Origin: ZYF759 sp046297455
GTDB lineage: Bacteria > Pseudomonadota > Alphaproteobacteria > Rhizobiales > Rhizobiaceae
Assembly: GCA_046297455.1 (NCBI GenBank)
Contig: JBKBIT010000008.1
Location: forward strand, 1-64,000
Length of the DNA: 64,000 nucleotides
Reading direction: 5' to 3'
The notes under the pieces: generated by a model
Databases searched by the model: none
The model's input: only the letters and a program-made list of their open reading frames with translations
What the model was told of the DNA's origin: nothing
Shown: in pieces, positions 17,039 through 25,109 of the stretch
How positions within the stretch are numbered: the first letter of the stretch is position 1
How the letters are laid out: the number at the start of each line of letters is the position of its first letter
Program-made: the position numbers and the translations under genes

Positions 17039-18550
17039 TCAGCCGCCCAGTTTCGGCACCTTTCGCGGCTCGGTGGCGAAGGCGACATTCTTCGTTTCCA
17101 TGTAGAAATCGAACGACCAGTCGCCGCCGTCACGGCCGATGCCGGAATTCTTGACCCCGCCGAACGGCGTCGGGAGATGGCGCACATTCTCCGAGTTGAC
17201 CCAGATCATGCCGGCTTCCATCGCATCCGAAAAACGCATGGCGCGGGTGATGTCGGAGGTCCACAGATAGCCCGCCAGCCCGTACTGGACGCCGTTGGCC
17301 AGTTGCAGCGCCTCCGCCTCGTCGGCAAAGGGAATGGCGGTCAGCACCGGGCCGAAAATCTCTTCCTGGGCGATGCGCATGTCGTTGCGCGCGCCTGTGA
17401 ACAGCGTCGGCGCCACGAAGCAGCCCTTGTCTCCGACCTTCTCCCCGCCGGTGGCGACGGTCGCGCCTTCCTGGCGCGCGAGATCGAAATAGGACAAGAC
17501 CTTCTTCTCGTGGGTCGGGTGGATCAGCGGGCCGATGACAGTCTCGGGATCGAGCGGATGGCCGACCTTGATGCGGGCGGCGCGCTCGGCAACCTTGCCC
17601 ACGAATTCGTCATGGATGGAGGCTTCCACCAGAAGCCTGGAGGACGAGGTGCAGCGCTCGCCATTGAGCGAGTAGATCATGAAGACGGCCGCATCGGCGG
17701 CGCGGTCGAGATCGGCATCGGCGAAGACGACGACCGGGTTCTTGCCGCCGAGCTCGAAATGCACGCGCTTCAGCGTGTCGGCGCCCTGTTTCATGATCAT
17801 CGATCCGGTGCGGCTTTCGCCGACGAAACCGATCGCCTTGATGTCGGGATGTTCGCAGATCGCCTTGCCGGCCTCCTCGCCAAACCCGTTGACGAGGTTC
17901 CAGACACCCTTGGGCAGGCCCGCCTCCTCGGCGATCTCGACCAGCAGCGAGGCGGTCAGGGGCGAAAGTTCGGCCGGCTTGTGGACGATGGTGCAGCCAG
18001 CGGCGAGCGCAGGCGCGATCTTCCAGGTCGACAGCATGAAGGGCGTATTCCAGGGCGTGATCACGCCCACCGGCCCTATGGGGAAACGTCCAGTCACGTT
18101 GAGCTGGCCCGGACCGCGCAGTGCCTTGCCATCGCGCGCGGAAGGCGCCAGATCGGCAAAGAAGCGGAAATTCTCCGCGCCGCGCAACGCTGCCTTCGAC
18201 ATGAAGCGCAGCGCCTGGCCGGTATCCATGCACTCGGTGAGCGCGATTTCCTCGGCGCGTGCCTCGATGGCATCGGCGATGCGGTGGAGCAGCTTGCGGC
18301 GCGCCGCACCATCCATCGCCGCCCAGTCGCGAAAGGCGGCTTTCGCGGCCCTTGCGGCACGGTCGACATCGGTGGCATCCGAGCGTGCCACCGTGGCGAG
18401 CGGCGTGAGGTCGACCGGCGACACGGTGTCGAAGGTGGCGCCGCTGCCGGCCCAGCATTTCTCGCCGGCGATGTGATTGCGTACCCCTTCTTCGGCGAAA
18501 CGGGCGAGATAGGGAGCGGCCTTGGCCAGGTTTTCTTGCAAGCTCGACAT
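17039..18550 (-). CDS. hpaE: 5-carboxymethyl-2-hydroxymuconate semialdehyde dehydrogenase
   Basis: NAD-dependent aldehyde dehydrogenase of 503 residues that oxidises the ring-cleavage product of HpaD. The ALDH landmarks are present in order: VGVITPWNTPFMLSTWK, KPAELSPLTA, FVGESRTGS, HFELGGKNPVVVFADAD with the general-base Glu, LNGERCTSSSRL with the catalytic Cys, and EEIFGPVLTAIPF. It is placed between hpaF and hpaD in the same leftward unit, which fixes the substrate assignment better than the sequence alone would. Confidence 0.93.
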   Translation of the reverse strand: MSSLQENLAKAAPYLARFAEEGVRNHIAGEKCWAGSGATFDTVSPVDLTPLATVARSDATDVDRAARAAKAAFRDWAAMDGAARRKLLHRIADAIEARAEEIALTECMDTGQALRFMSKAALRGAENFRFFADLAPSARDGKALRGPGQLNVTGRFPIGPVGVITPWNTPFMLSTWKIAPALAAGCTIVHKPAELSPLTASLLVEIAEEAGLPKGVWNLVNGFGEEAGKAICEHPDIKAIGFVGESRTGSMIMKQGADTLKRVHFELGGKNPVVVFADADLDRAADAAVFMIYSLNGERCTSSSRLLVEASIHDEFVGKVAERAARIKVGHPLDPETVIGPLIHPTHEKKVLSYFDLARQEGATVATGGEKVGDKGCFVAPTLFTGARNDMRIAQEEIFGPVLTAIPFADEAEALQLANGVQYGLAGYLWTSDITRAMRFSDAMEAGMIWVNSENVRHLPTPFGGVKNSGIGRDGGDWSFDFYMETKNVAFATEPRKVPKLGG

Positions 18551-18561
18551 GGCGAATGTCC

Positions 18562-18948
18562 TCAGGCCTTGCGCAGACGCGCGTGGATCGAGTTCTTCTT
18601 CCAGCTCAGTTCCGCGTCGATCTCGCGGATCTCGAGCGACAGGGCGAAATGCGGCGAGGCGAGGCGCTTTGCGAAGAAGGCGCTCGCGGTGGCCATGATC
18701 GCCTCGCCTGCGGCCTTCTTCTCGTCCATGCTGCGTCCCTTGCCGATGCGCAGCTCCAGATCGGCAAAGGCGTTTTCCGCCACACCGTCCGCCACCGCAA
18801 AGTGGTCGCAGCGCACGGCGCGCACGCGGATGCCGCCAAGTTCGAAAGGCCCCTGCCCCGCAAGCACGTCACGCAGCATCCTGCACAGTTCCGACAAATC
18901 GCAATCGGGTCCCAGATTGCCCGAGTGCTGGATCACGAGATGCGGCAC
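18562..18948 (-). CDS. hpaF: 5-carboxymethyl-2-hydroxymuconate delta-isomerase
   Basis: A 128-residue protein of the CHMI family, related to tautomerases, that shifts the double bond of 5-carboxymethyl-2-hydroxymuconate. The chain begins MPHLVIQHSGNL after the start Met, so Pro2, the family's catalytic N-terminal proline, is present. The central FADLELRIGKGRSMDEKK and C-terminal SLEIREIDAELSWKKNSIH match CHMI. It is the first gene of the hpa operon; the ribosome site GGAGGAGAA is strong. A palindrome upstream probably controls it. Confidence 0.9.
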   Translation of the reverse strand: MPHLVIQHSGNLGPDCDLSELCRMLRDVLAGQGPFELGGIRVRAVRCDHFAVADGVAENAFADLELRIGKGRSMDEKKAAGEAIMATASAFFAKRLASPHFALSLEIREIDAELSWKKNSIHARLRKA

Positions 18949-18968
18949 GAATTCTCCTCCCGTATATT

Positions 18969-18983
18969 GATAAATTTGTTATC
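18969..18983. promoter_or_regulatory. Candidate HpaR operator GATAA-ATTTG-TTATC
   Basis: A perfect 5-nt inverted repeat centred 28 nt before the hpaF ATG, in an AT-rich patch shared with the divergent FAH-family gene. Its size and placement fit a MarR-family site, and hpaR is the last gene of the operon. Confidence 0.5.
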
Positions 18984-19106
18984 TAGATGGGCGGAAGAAG
19001 TCAACCGGCGATCGCGAACATACGCCTTGCGTCCTACCCCATCCCGGGCACGCATGCTAAAGGCTGACGGCACGACCCGCAAACCGCATGCTTCTCCGGA
19101 GGATTC

Positions 19107-19823
19107 GTGACCGAATTCGTCTTTCCAGCAGCCCCAACACCATCTGTTGCCGTAAAGGGCAGCAACGCGCGGCTTCCCGTACGCCGCATCTTCTGCGTCG
19201 GGCGCAACTATGCCGCCCATGCCCGGGAGATGGGCAAGGATCCCGACCGCGAACCGCCGTTCTTCTTCACCAAACCCGCCGACTCGGTCGTGGACGATGG
19301 CGCGACCATTCCCTATCCGCCCCTGACCCGTGACCTGCACCACGAGATCGAACTGGTGGTTGCCATCGGCAAGGGCGGGCGCGACATCGAGCCGGGCCGC
19401 ACGGTCGAGCATGCGTGGGGGTATGGCGTGGGCATCGACCTCACGCGGCGGGACTTGCAGGCCGAGGCCAAGGAGATGGGCCGGCCCTGGGACTGGGCCA
19501 AGGGGTTCGACCTTTCCGCGCCCTGCGGCGCGATTGCACAGCGTAACGCGAATCGTCACCCGGAAACAGGCCGCATCTGGCTCGCGGTCAATGGCCAGAC
19601 CCGGCAGGAAGGCGATCTGTTCGAACTGATCTGGAGCGTCGACGAGGTGATCTCGATCTGCAGCCGCGCGATGGAACTGAAACCCGGCGACCTGATTTTC
19701 TCCGGTACGCCGGCGGGCGTCGGCGCGCTACAGCCCGGCGACCGGGTGACGGGCGGCATCGACGGTATCGGCGAGATCGCGATCAGCATTGGCGGAGCGC
19801 CCGCGCTTCAGAATGGTGACTGA
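19107..19823 (+). CDS. Fumarylacetoacetate-hydrolase-family protein (fumarylpyruvate-hydrolase-like)
   Basis: A 238-residue single-domain FAH-fold enzyme with RIFCVGRNYAAHAREMG, PFFFTKPADSV, LHHEIELVVAIGKGGRDI (metal ligands), GVGIDLTRRDLQAEAKEMG, and IFSGTPAGVGALQPGDRV. This pattern is closest to the YcgM/fumarylpyruvate hydrolase branch, which cleaves acylpyruvates. The start is GTG with GGAGG 5 nt before it. It is divergent from the hpa operon across a 158-nt region with the putative HpaR site, so it may serve a related ring-cleavage product. The exact substrate is not determined. Confidence 0.85.
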   Translation: MTEFVFPAAPTPSVAVKGSNARLPVRRIFCVGRNYAAHAREMGKDPDREPPFFFTKPADSVVDDGATIPYPPLTRDLHHEIELVVAIGKGGRDIEPGRTVEHAWGYGVGIDLTRRDLQAEAKEMGRPWDWAKGFDLSAPCGAIAQRNANRHPETGRIWLAVNGQTRQEGDLFELIWSVDEVISICSRAMELKPGDLIFSGTPAGVGALQPGDRVTGGIDGIGEIAISIGGAPALQNGD

Positions 19824-19824
19824 C

Positions 19825-20745
19825 ATGGCCAAGGTACTGACCTTCACGCTCAACCCGACGGTGGACCTCTTCAGCGAGGTCGAGGCGGTGCGGCCGATCC
19901 GCAAGATCCGCACCTCCGGCGACCGTGCCGACCCAGGCGGCGGCGGGATCAATGTCGCCCGCGTGGTTACCATGCTGGGCGGCGAGGCCGAGGCCGTCTT
20001 CCTGGGCGGCGGGCCAACCGGCCAATGGCTCGAGACGCTGCTCGAGACGCAGGGCGTGCCGCACCGCATGCTGCCGATCGCGGGCGACACAAGGGTGTCC
20101 TTCTCGGTCAACGAAAAGACCAGCGGCTACGACTATCGCTTCGTGCGCGGCGGACCGGACATCTCGGCCGAGGAAATGATGCCGCTGATCGACATCGCCG
20201 CCACGCTGGCGGGGGGATATGTGGTCGCAAGCGGCAGCCTGCCGGCCTCGGCCCCGGCGGATTTCTATGCGCGACTGGCGCAGGAAGCGAACCGGAACGG
20301 CGCGCGTTTCGTGCTCGACACGTCGGGGGCGGCGCTGAAGGACACGCTCGCGGAAGGCGGCGTGTTCCTTGCCAAGCCGAGCCAGGGGGAACTTGAGGAA
20401 CTGGTCGGCGCCGAACTCGACGAAAAGGGGGTCGTCGAGGCAGCACAGTCGCTGGTCGGGCGCGGACAGGCAAAGATGGTTGCGGTGTCGATGGGCGCCC
20501 AGGGCGCACTGCTGGCCAGTGACGCGGGCGTGATCCGGCGCTCGGCGCCGCGCGTCAGGGTGCGATCGGCGATCGGCGCCGGCGACAGTTTCCTGGGTGC
20601 CATGGTCTGGGCGCTGGGCATGGGCTGGGCAACCGAGGACGCGTTCGAGTTAGCCATCGCGGCAGGCGCGGCGGCGGTGCTGACCTCCGGCACGCAGCTT
20701 TGCCGCAAGGCGGATATCGAGGCGCTGTATCCGATGCCGGGATAA
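19825..20745 (+). CDS. PfkB-family sugar kinase (1-phosphofructokinase / 6-phosphofructokinase II-like)
   Basis: ATP-dependent kinase of the PfkB fold, 306 residues from ATG 19825, which begins 1 nt after the preceding stop (a start at 19813 is also open). LTFTLNPTVDLFSEVEAV at the N-terminus is the phosphofructokinase II/tagatose-6-phosphate kinase type. GGGGINVARVVTMLGG and the C-terminal RSAIGAGDSFLGAMVWAL (catalytic Asp) are present. The likely substrate is a sugar phosphate. Its place behind an FAH-family gene is not explained by any aromatic pathway. Confidence 0.85.
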   Translation: MAKVLTFTLNPTVDLFSEVEAVRPIRKIRTSGDRADPGGGGINVARVVTMLGGEAEAVFLGGGPTGQWLETLLETQGVPHRMLPIAGDTRVSFSVNEKTSGYDYRFVRGGPDISAEEMMPLIDIAATLAGGYVVASGSLPASAPADFYARLAQEANRNGARFVLDTSGAALKDTLAEGGVFLAKPSQGELEELVGAELDEKGVVEAAQSLVGRGQAKMVAVSMGAQGALLASDAGVIRRSAPRVRVRSAIGAGDSFLGAMVWALGMGWATEDAFELAIAAGAAAVLTSGTQLCRKADIEALYPMPG

Positions 20746-20757
20746 GGGTGGCGCCGG

Positions 20758-21645
20758 TCAGTCCTTGCCGCCGGCGCCGTGGCGCAAGGCAACGATGGCG
20801 GCCGCGCTCTCAGCGAGGTCTTCGGAGGGCAAGCCGTCGAGCGGCAGCGCACCCATACGGTCATGCAGCGCCGCGATCGCCCGGGCGAGATCGCCGTCGA
20901 GACCGAGCGCATCGAGCGTGGCGCCGCTCTCTTGCATCTCGGCAGCGCGGCGCTTGCCGTGTTTCAGCATGCGCTCGGCATTGTATTCGGCGATGTCAGG
21001 CCATTTCAGGCCGGGATAGGAGCCTGACAGCGAGGCAAGCACCCGGTCGAGGCAGCCTGACGCAGACGCCGCCAGCATGGTTTCGACCGTGATCGCCTCC
21101 AGCCCCTTCACGAACAGGCTGCGCACCATCTTGATGGCAGTGGCGGCACCCGCCTCCTCGCCGACGACATCGAAATCGAATTCCAGATGCGAAAGCCGGT
21201 CGGCGATCTCGACGGTCGGACCGGCGATCAGGACCGGCGTGCGGTGCCCGCGCGGATGGACCGGCGCCATGACCGCCATGTCGATATAGGTCGCGCTGGT
21301 GCCGGTCAGCACGGCCTCGGTCTCGCGCTTGCGCTCGGGCGCGACCGAATTGATGTCGAAGAAATGCTGGCCAGGGCCGAGATGGGCGCCAACCGAACGG
21401 GCGGCGGCAAGGCTCTGGTCGGCGGTTACCGCGCTGATGACCCAATCGGCACCTGTCACTGCGTCGGCCGGCGTGGAGGAAACCGTGACCCCGCGCACCG
21501 CGGCGGCATGGGCGCAGGCGCCTTCCAGCCCCTCGGACTCGAACAGGAGGTCGTAGGCGGAAAAGGCGAGTGCGGCATCCTGCGACGCAAGTGAGTTGTG
21601 GAAGGCGCGTGCGGCTTCGCCGAAGCCGATGAAAGCGATATGCAT
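20758..21645 (-). CDS. NAD(P)-binding 6-phosphogluconate-dehydrogenase-like oxidoreductase with DUF1932 C-domain
   Basis: A beta-hydroxyacid-dehydrogenase-fold protein of 295 residues. The Rossmann motif IAFIGFGEAARAFH is at the N-terminus, followed by GADWVISAVTADQSL, FFDINSVAPERKRETE and the VVGEEAGAATAIKMVRSLFVKG helix. The last third is the DUF1932-type helical domain. It is the last gene of the PDC-type operon, 9 nt after galD. The pathway needs an NAD(P)-dependent oxidation of the ring-cleavage semialdehyde hemiacetal to the pyrone, a job done by LigC (a different fold) elsewhere. This gene is the only dehydrogenase in the operon, so it is a candidate for that step (inference). Confidence 0.8.
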   Translation of the reverse strand: MHIAFIGFGEAARAFHNSLASQDAALAFSAYDLLFESEGLEGACAHAAAVRGVTVSSTPADAVTGADWVISAVTADQSLAAARSVGAHLGPGQHFFDINSVAPERKRETEAVLTGTSATYIDMAVMAPVHPRGHRTPVLIAGPTVEIADRLSHLEFDFDVVGEEAGAATAIKMVRSLFVKGLEAITVETMLAASASGCLDRVLASLSGSYPGLKWPDIAEYNAERMLKHGKRRAAEMQESGATLDALGLDGDLARAIAALHDRMGALPLDGLPSEDLAESAAAIVALRHGAGGKD

Positions 21646-21654
21646 GTTGTGCTT

Positions 21655-22710
21655 CTAGCCGAAGACGGTGCCGTCGAAAAGCTTGCGCGCGGTGCGCAGG
21701 ATGGCGGTGCGCTCCACCGCGCCGTCCGAGCCGAGCGAGGCCACCACGGTCATCTCGCCGGTCGGATGCTCGATGGCGAGGCTTCGCTCGCTCCCCTCCC
21801 CCACATTGGCCAGCTCAGCGACGGGGCCTTCCGGCAGGAGGCAGGCGGTAGCGACGCTGACCGCGCCCAGCACGCCGATTGAGGAATGGCAGCGATGGGG
21901 AATGAAGGTGCGGGTCGAGATCGCGCCGCCATTCCTGGCCTTAGAGACCATCGTCATCTTGGGCACGGAGTTGTCGGTCACGTCGCCCAGATTCATCATC
22001 GGGCCGGCCTTGAGGCGGATCGCCTCCAGTTTCGCCCTCAGGGCTTCGTTTGCTTCAAGTTCGGCTGGCGTCTCCTCGCCCGAAATACCCATGTCGGACG
22101 CCTTCATGACCACGCACGGCATGCCGTTGTCGATCATGGTGACGGCGACGCCCTCGATCTCGTCGACCGCGTTGCCGGTCGGCAGAAGCGCGCCGCAGGA
22201 AGAGCCGGCCGTGTCCTCGAAGGCGAGCAGCACGGGGGCGGAAGTGCCCGGCACGCCGTCGATGCGCGCTTCGCCCGCATAGTTCACCTTGCCGCCGGGT
22301 GTCTGGATGGTGGCCACGGCCACCTGCCCAGTGTTTTCCATGTAGATGCGGACTTCGGTCACGCCGTCCCGTGCGGCGACCAGCCCGCGTTCGATGGCGA
22401 AGGGGCCGACGCCGGCGAGGATGTTGCCGCAGTTCTGCTTGTCGGTGACGACCGGCCTGTCGACGAAAACCTGCAGAAAGAGATAGTCGACATCGATGCC
22501 GGGGCGCTGGGACTTGCTGACGACCGCCACCTTGGAGGTCAGCGGGTCGGCACCGCCCATGCCGTCGATCTGGCGGTCGTCGGGCGAGCCCATGACGCGC
22601 AGCAGGAAGGCGTCGCGGTCGGCGGTCTCGGCGGGCAGCTCATCGGCAAGAAAATAGCCGCCCTTGGACGTGCCGCCTCGCATCCACATGCAGCGAATGC
22701 CGTTGGCCAT
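21655..22710 (-). CDS. galD: 4-oxalomesaconate tautomerase (PrpF family)
   Basis: A 351-residue PrpF/DapF-fold isomerase. It opens IRCMWMRGGTSKGGYFLADELP, has GGADPLTSKVAVVSKS, the DKQNCGNILAGVGPFAIERGL active-site Cys region, and PHRCHSSIGVLGAVSVATACLL. GalD and LigU interconvert tautomers of 4-oxalomesaconate after pyrone opening. It sits between the aldolase and the dehydrogenase in the operon, 12 nt after the aldolase stop. PrpF itself (methylaconitate isomerase) is the alternative, but no methylcitrate genes are nearby. Confidence 0.9.
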   Translation of the reverse strand: MANGIRCMWMRGGTSKGGYFLADELPAETADRDAFLLRVMGSPDDRQIDGMGGADPLTSKVAVVSKSQRPGIDVDYLFLQVFVDRPVVTDKQNCGNILAGVGPFAIERGLVAARDGVTEVRIYMENTGQVAVATIQTPGGKVNYAGEARIDGVPGTSAPVLLAFEDTAGSSCGALLPTGNAVDEIEGVAVTMIDNGMPCVVMKASDMGISGEETPAELEANEALRAKLEAIRLKAGPMMNLGDVTDNSVPKMTMVSKARNGGAISTRTFIPHRCHSSIGVLGAVSVATACLLPEGPVAELANVGEGSERSLAIEHPTGEMTVVASLGSDGAVERTAILRTARKLFDGTVFG

Positions 22711-22722
22711 GACCGCCTCCTC

Positions 22723-23397
22723 CTAAATGTATTTCAGGCCCTTTTCGGCCAGGCGCTCGCGCATCTTGTAGATGTCGAGGCCAAGTTCACCGGCGGCTAG
22801 CCGCTTGCGCTTGTCCTCTTCCGCCGCCTCGCGCTTGCGCGCGGCTTCGAGCACGGCTGCTGCCTCCTCGCGGCGCACCACGCATACCCCGTCATCGTCG
22901 GCCACAATAACGTCCCCGGGATTGACCAGCGCGCCTGCGCACACGACGGGAGTATTGACCGAGCCGAGCGTCTCCTTGACCGTGCCTTGCGCAAAGACCG
23001 CCTTCGACCAGACCGGGAATTTCATCTGGGTGAGGTCGCGCACGTCGCGCACGCCGGCGTCGATGATCAGGCCAACTCCGCCACGCGCCTGCATGGAGGT
23101 GGCGAGAAGGTCGCCGAAATAGCCGTCCTCGCAGGGGCTGGAGGGAGCGAGCACAAGAATGTCGCCTGCCTTCACCTGCTCGATCGCCACATGCACCATC
23201 CAGTTGTCGCCGGGAGGGGCGGAGATGGTGACGGCCGAGGCGGCGAGCCGGGCGCCTGAATAGATCGGCCGCATGCAGGAGGCCAAGAGGCCCTTGCGCC
23301 CCTGCGCCTCGTGCACGGTGGCCACACCGCATTCGCCGAGACCAGCCACGATCTCGGGGTCGGCGCGCTCGATATTCTGGACGACGACGCCGCCCAT
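22723..23397 (-). CDS. ligK: 4-carboxy-4-hydroxy-2-oxoadipate aldolase (HMG/CHA aldolase, RraA fold)
   Basis: Class II pyruvate aldolase that splits 4-carboxy-4-hydroxy-2-oxoadipate to pyruvate and oxaloacetate. The 224 residues have the RraA-like core: ECGVATVHEAQGRKG, PPGDNWMVHVAIEQVKAGDILVL, GGVGLIIDAGVRDV (metal/oxyanion Arg-Asp) and DVIVADDDGVCVV. The ATG shares one base with the galB stop (TGATG), so translation is coupled. It is the last carbon-releasing step of the PDC route encoded around it. It could also accept 4-hydroxy-4-methyl-2-oxoglutarate. Confidence 0.92.
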   Translation of the reverse strand: MGGVVVQNIERADPEIVAGLGECGVATVHEAQGRKGLLASCMRPIYSGARLAASAVTISAPPGDNWMVHVAIEQVKAGDILVLAPSSPCEDGYFGDLLATSMQARGGVGLIIDAGVRDVRDLTQMKFPVWSKAVFAQGTVKETLGSVNTPVVCAGALVNPGDVIVADDDGVCVVRREEAAAVLEAARKREAAEEDKRKRLAAGELGLDIYKMRERLAEKGLKYI

Positions 23398-24128
23398 CAC
23401 AATTCGTCCACGGTGCGCGGGAAGATCGACTGGAAGCCCTCCGCGTATTTGGCAGCGCGACCGCCGGCCTGACCGCCCGAATTGCGCTGGAAATGATTGG
23501 CGCGGTTCTGGGCGACATTCTCGTAATAGCGCCACAGATGCTCCTGGCCCTCCATGCACTGGATGGCGGCCCACTTCTTGTCCCAGACCTCGGTGATGTC
23601 GAGGAAGGTATCGGGCTTCCAGTTCATCTGCTCGGTCTGGTGCGGCTCGAAAAGATAGACCTGCGGCGCACCGAGGATCTTCTGGCCGGGATTGTGACCC
23701 CAGGCCTGGGCAATGGCCCGGCATTCCAGCGTCCACTCCGACACATACATGTGGTCGGTATTGTAGGGATCGTACTTGGAATGGGTCATCATGAAGGCGG
23801 GCTGCACGGCGCGCATGACGTCGACCAGCCGGTCCTTGGCCGCGCGCGTCATCTCGAGCGGATAGTCGCCGAGATCGAAGAACTGGATGTCGTGCACATC
23901 CAGCGCCTTGGCCGCGTTCTCGGCCTCCTTGCGGCGCTCGGTCTTCACGACGTCGAGGGTCATGCCCTCCTTCTTCCACAGCTTGGCGCTCTCGCCGCGC
24001 TCGCCATAGGAGAGGCACACGACGGTGACGTCGTAGCCCTTGCTGGCGTGGAGCGCGATGGCGCCGCCGCAGCGCCAGACGAAATCCGCCGAATGCGCGC
24101 TGACGATCAATGCAGTCTTGTTGGCCAT
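23397..24128 (-). CDS. galB: 4-oxalomesaconate hydratase (PIG-L/LmbE fold)
   Basis: A 243-residue member of the PIG-L deacetylase fold. The usual AHPDDE metal motif reads AHSADF (residues 11-16), as I recall for the gallate-pathway hydratase GalB, and is followed by VWRCGGAIALHASKGYDVTVVCLSYGERGE. MMTHSKYDPYNTDHMYV carries a His-rich ligand segment. The role is hydration of 4-oxalomesaconate to 4-carboxy-4-hydroxy-2-oxoadipate. It sits directly before the aldolase gene and 9 nt after the dioxygenase gene. It replaces the amidohydrolase-type LigJ hydratase. Confidence 0.9.
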   Translation of the reverse strand: MANKTALIVSAHSADFVWRCGGAIALHASKGYDVTVVCLSYGERGESAKLWKKEGMTLDVVKTERRKEAENAAKALDVHDIQFFDLGDYPLEMTRAAKDRLVDVMRAVQPAFMMTHSKYDPYNTDHMYVSEWTLECRAIAQAWGHNPGQKILGAPQVYLFEPHQTEQMNWKPDTFLDITEVWDKKWAAIQCMEGQEHLWRYYENVAQNRANHFQRNSGGQAGGRAAKYAEGFQSIFPRTVDEL

Positions 24129-24137
24129 GTCTCTCTC

Positions 24138-25109
24138 CTATTCCGCAGCCTTGGCGACCGGCGGGGTGCCGTGGGTGTGGAAACTTTCAATGGTCTTGAG
24201 GCCCCAGGCCTGGCCCTTCTTGCGCTCGGCCTCCGTCCACACGATCGTCTCCCAGTCGGGATCGAGGATCAGGCGCGCGCCGGCATTGGCCAGTTCCACG
24301 CGGTTGCCGGCCGGCTCGTAGACATAGAGGAAGAAGGTCTGCTGGATGGCGTGCTTGTGCGGACCGGTCTCGATGAAGACGCCGTTCTCCAGAAAGATGT
24401 CGGCGGCGCGCAGGATGTCATCGCGGTGGTCGGCGGCATAGGTGATGTGGTGGAAACGGCCCTTGGCGCCCGAGTGGTCCTCGGTGCAGGCCATGTCGTA
24501 GCCCTTGTTGTTGATGGTGAACCAGCAACCGCCGATACGGCCATTGTCGAGCCGGACCATCTCGGTGACGCGGCTGCCCATCGCCTTCACCATGAAGTCG
24601 CGCATCTGGGTAACGTCGCTGGCGAGCAGGTTGAAGTGGTCGAGACGCCGCGGCGCGGCCCCACGTGCATGGAAGCGCTGGGCGCTGTTTTTCAGCGCCG
24701 GCTTCTCGGCATCGGGCGCCTTGTACTTGTTGGTATCCCAATAGAGTTCGAAGACATGGCCGTCGGGGCTGTTGAAGCGGTAGGACCGGCCATGGCCCAG
24801 ATCGCCGTCGGTCCAGCCGATGCCGAGCTCCATCTCCTCGATCACCTTCACGCGGCGATGAAGCGCCGCCTCAGACGAGGTGCGGTAGCCGCAATGGCCC
24901 ATGCCGGTGGTGTTGGATGCCGTCAGCTTGAGCGAGTGGAACTCGTAATCGTCCCAGGCGCGCAGATAGACAGAATCGCCTTCCCGGCCGGCCTCGGTCA
25001 GACCGTAGACATTGACGAAGAAATCGAGGCTCTCCTCGAACTTGTCGGTCAAGAGCTCGATATGCCCGAGATGGGCCACATCGAAACAGGGTTCCTCCGT
25101 ACGCATCAT
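24138..25109 (-). CDS. Glyoxalase-fold (type I) extradiol ring-cleavage dioxygenase
   Basis: A two-domain VOC-fold dioxygenase of 323 residues. H158 (RLDHFN), H221 (FHHITY) and E272 (NRVEL) match the two-His-one-carboxylate Fe(II) triad, and the 63/51 residue spacing is close to catechol 2,3-dioxygenases. The start (ATG ATG at 25109/25106) overlaps the ligI stop. In known PDC pathways the ring is opened by type II (LigAB or gallate-dioxygenase) enzymes, and none is in this operon. This protein is therefore the probable ring-cleavage enzyme, with a protocatechuate-, gallate- or methoxygallate-like substrate inferred from the downstream genes. Confidence 0.88.
   Translation of the reverse strand: MMRTEEPCFDVAHLGHIELLTDKFEESLDFFVNVYGLTEAGREGDSVYLRAWDDYEFHSLKLTASNTTGMGHCGYRTSSEAALHRRVKVIEEMELGIGWTDGDLGHGRSYRFNSPDGHVFELYWDTNKYKAPDAEKPALKNSAQRFHARGAAPRRLDHFNLLASDVTQMRDFMVKAMGSRVTEMVRLDNGRIGGCWFTINNKGYDMACTEDHSGAKGRFHHITYAADHRDDILRAADIFLENGVFIETGPHKHAIQQTFFLYVYEPAGNRVELANAGARLILDPDWETIVWTEAERKKGQAWGLKTIESFHTHGTPPVAKAAE

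Noticed and set aside
16499..18970. An 823-codon open frame on the plus strand
   Set aside because: It lies opposite hpaD, hpaE and hpaF, has Arg/His/Gly/Asp-rich antisense-like composition and no domain; a GC-rich shadow.
20758..21645. Assignment as 3-hydroxyisobutyrate dehydrogenase or 6-phosphogluconate dehydrogenase
   Set aside because: The Rossmann part is related, but the C-terminal third is of the DUF1932 type and the operon context is aromatic.
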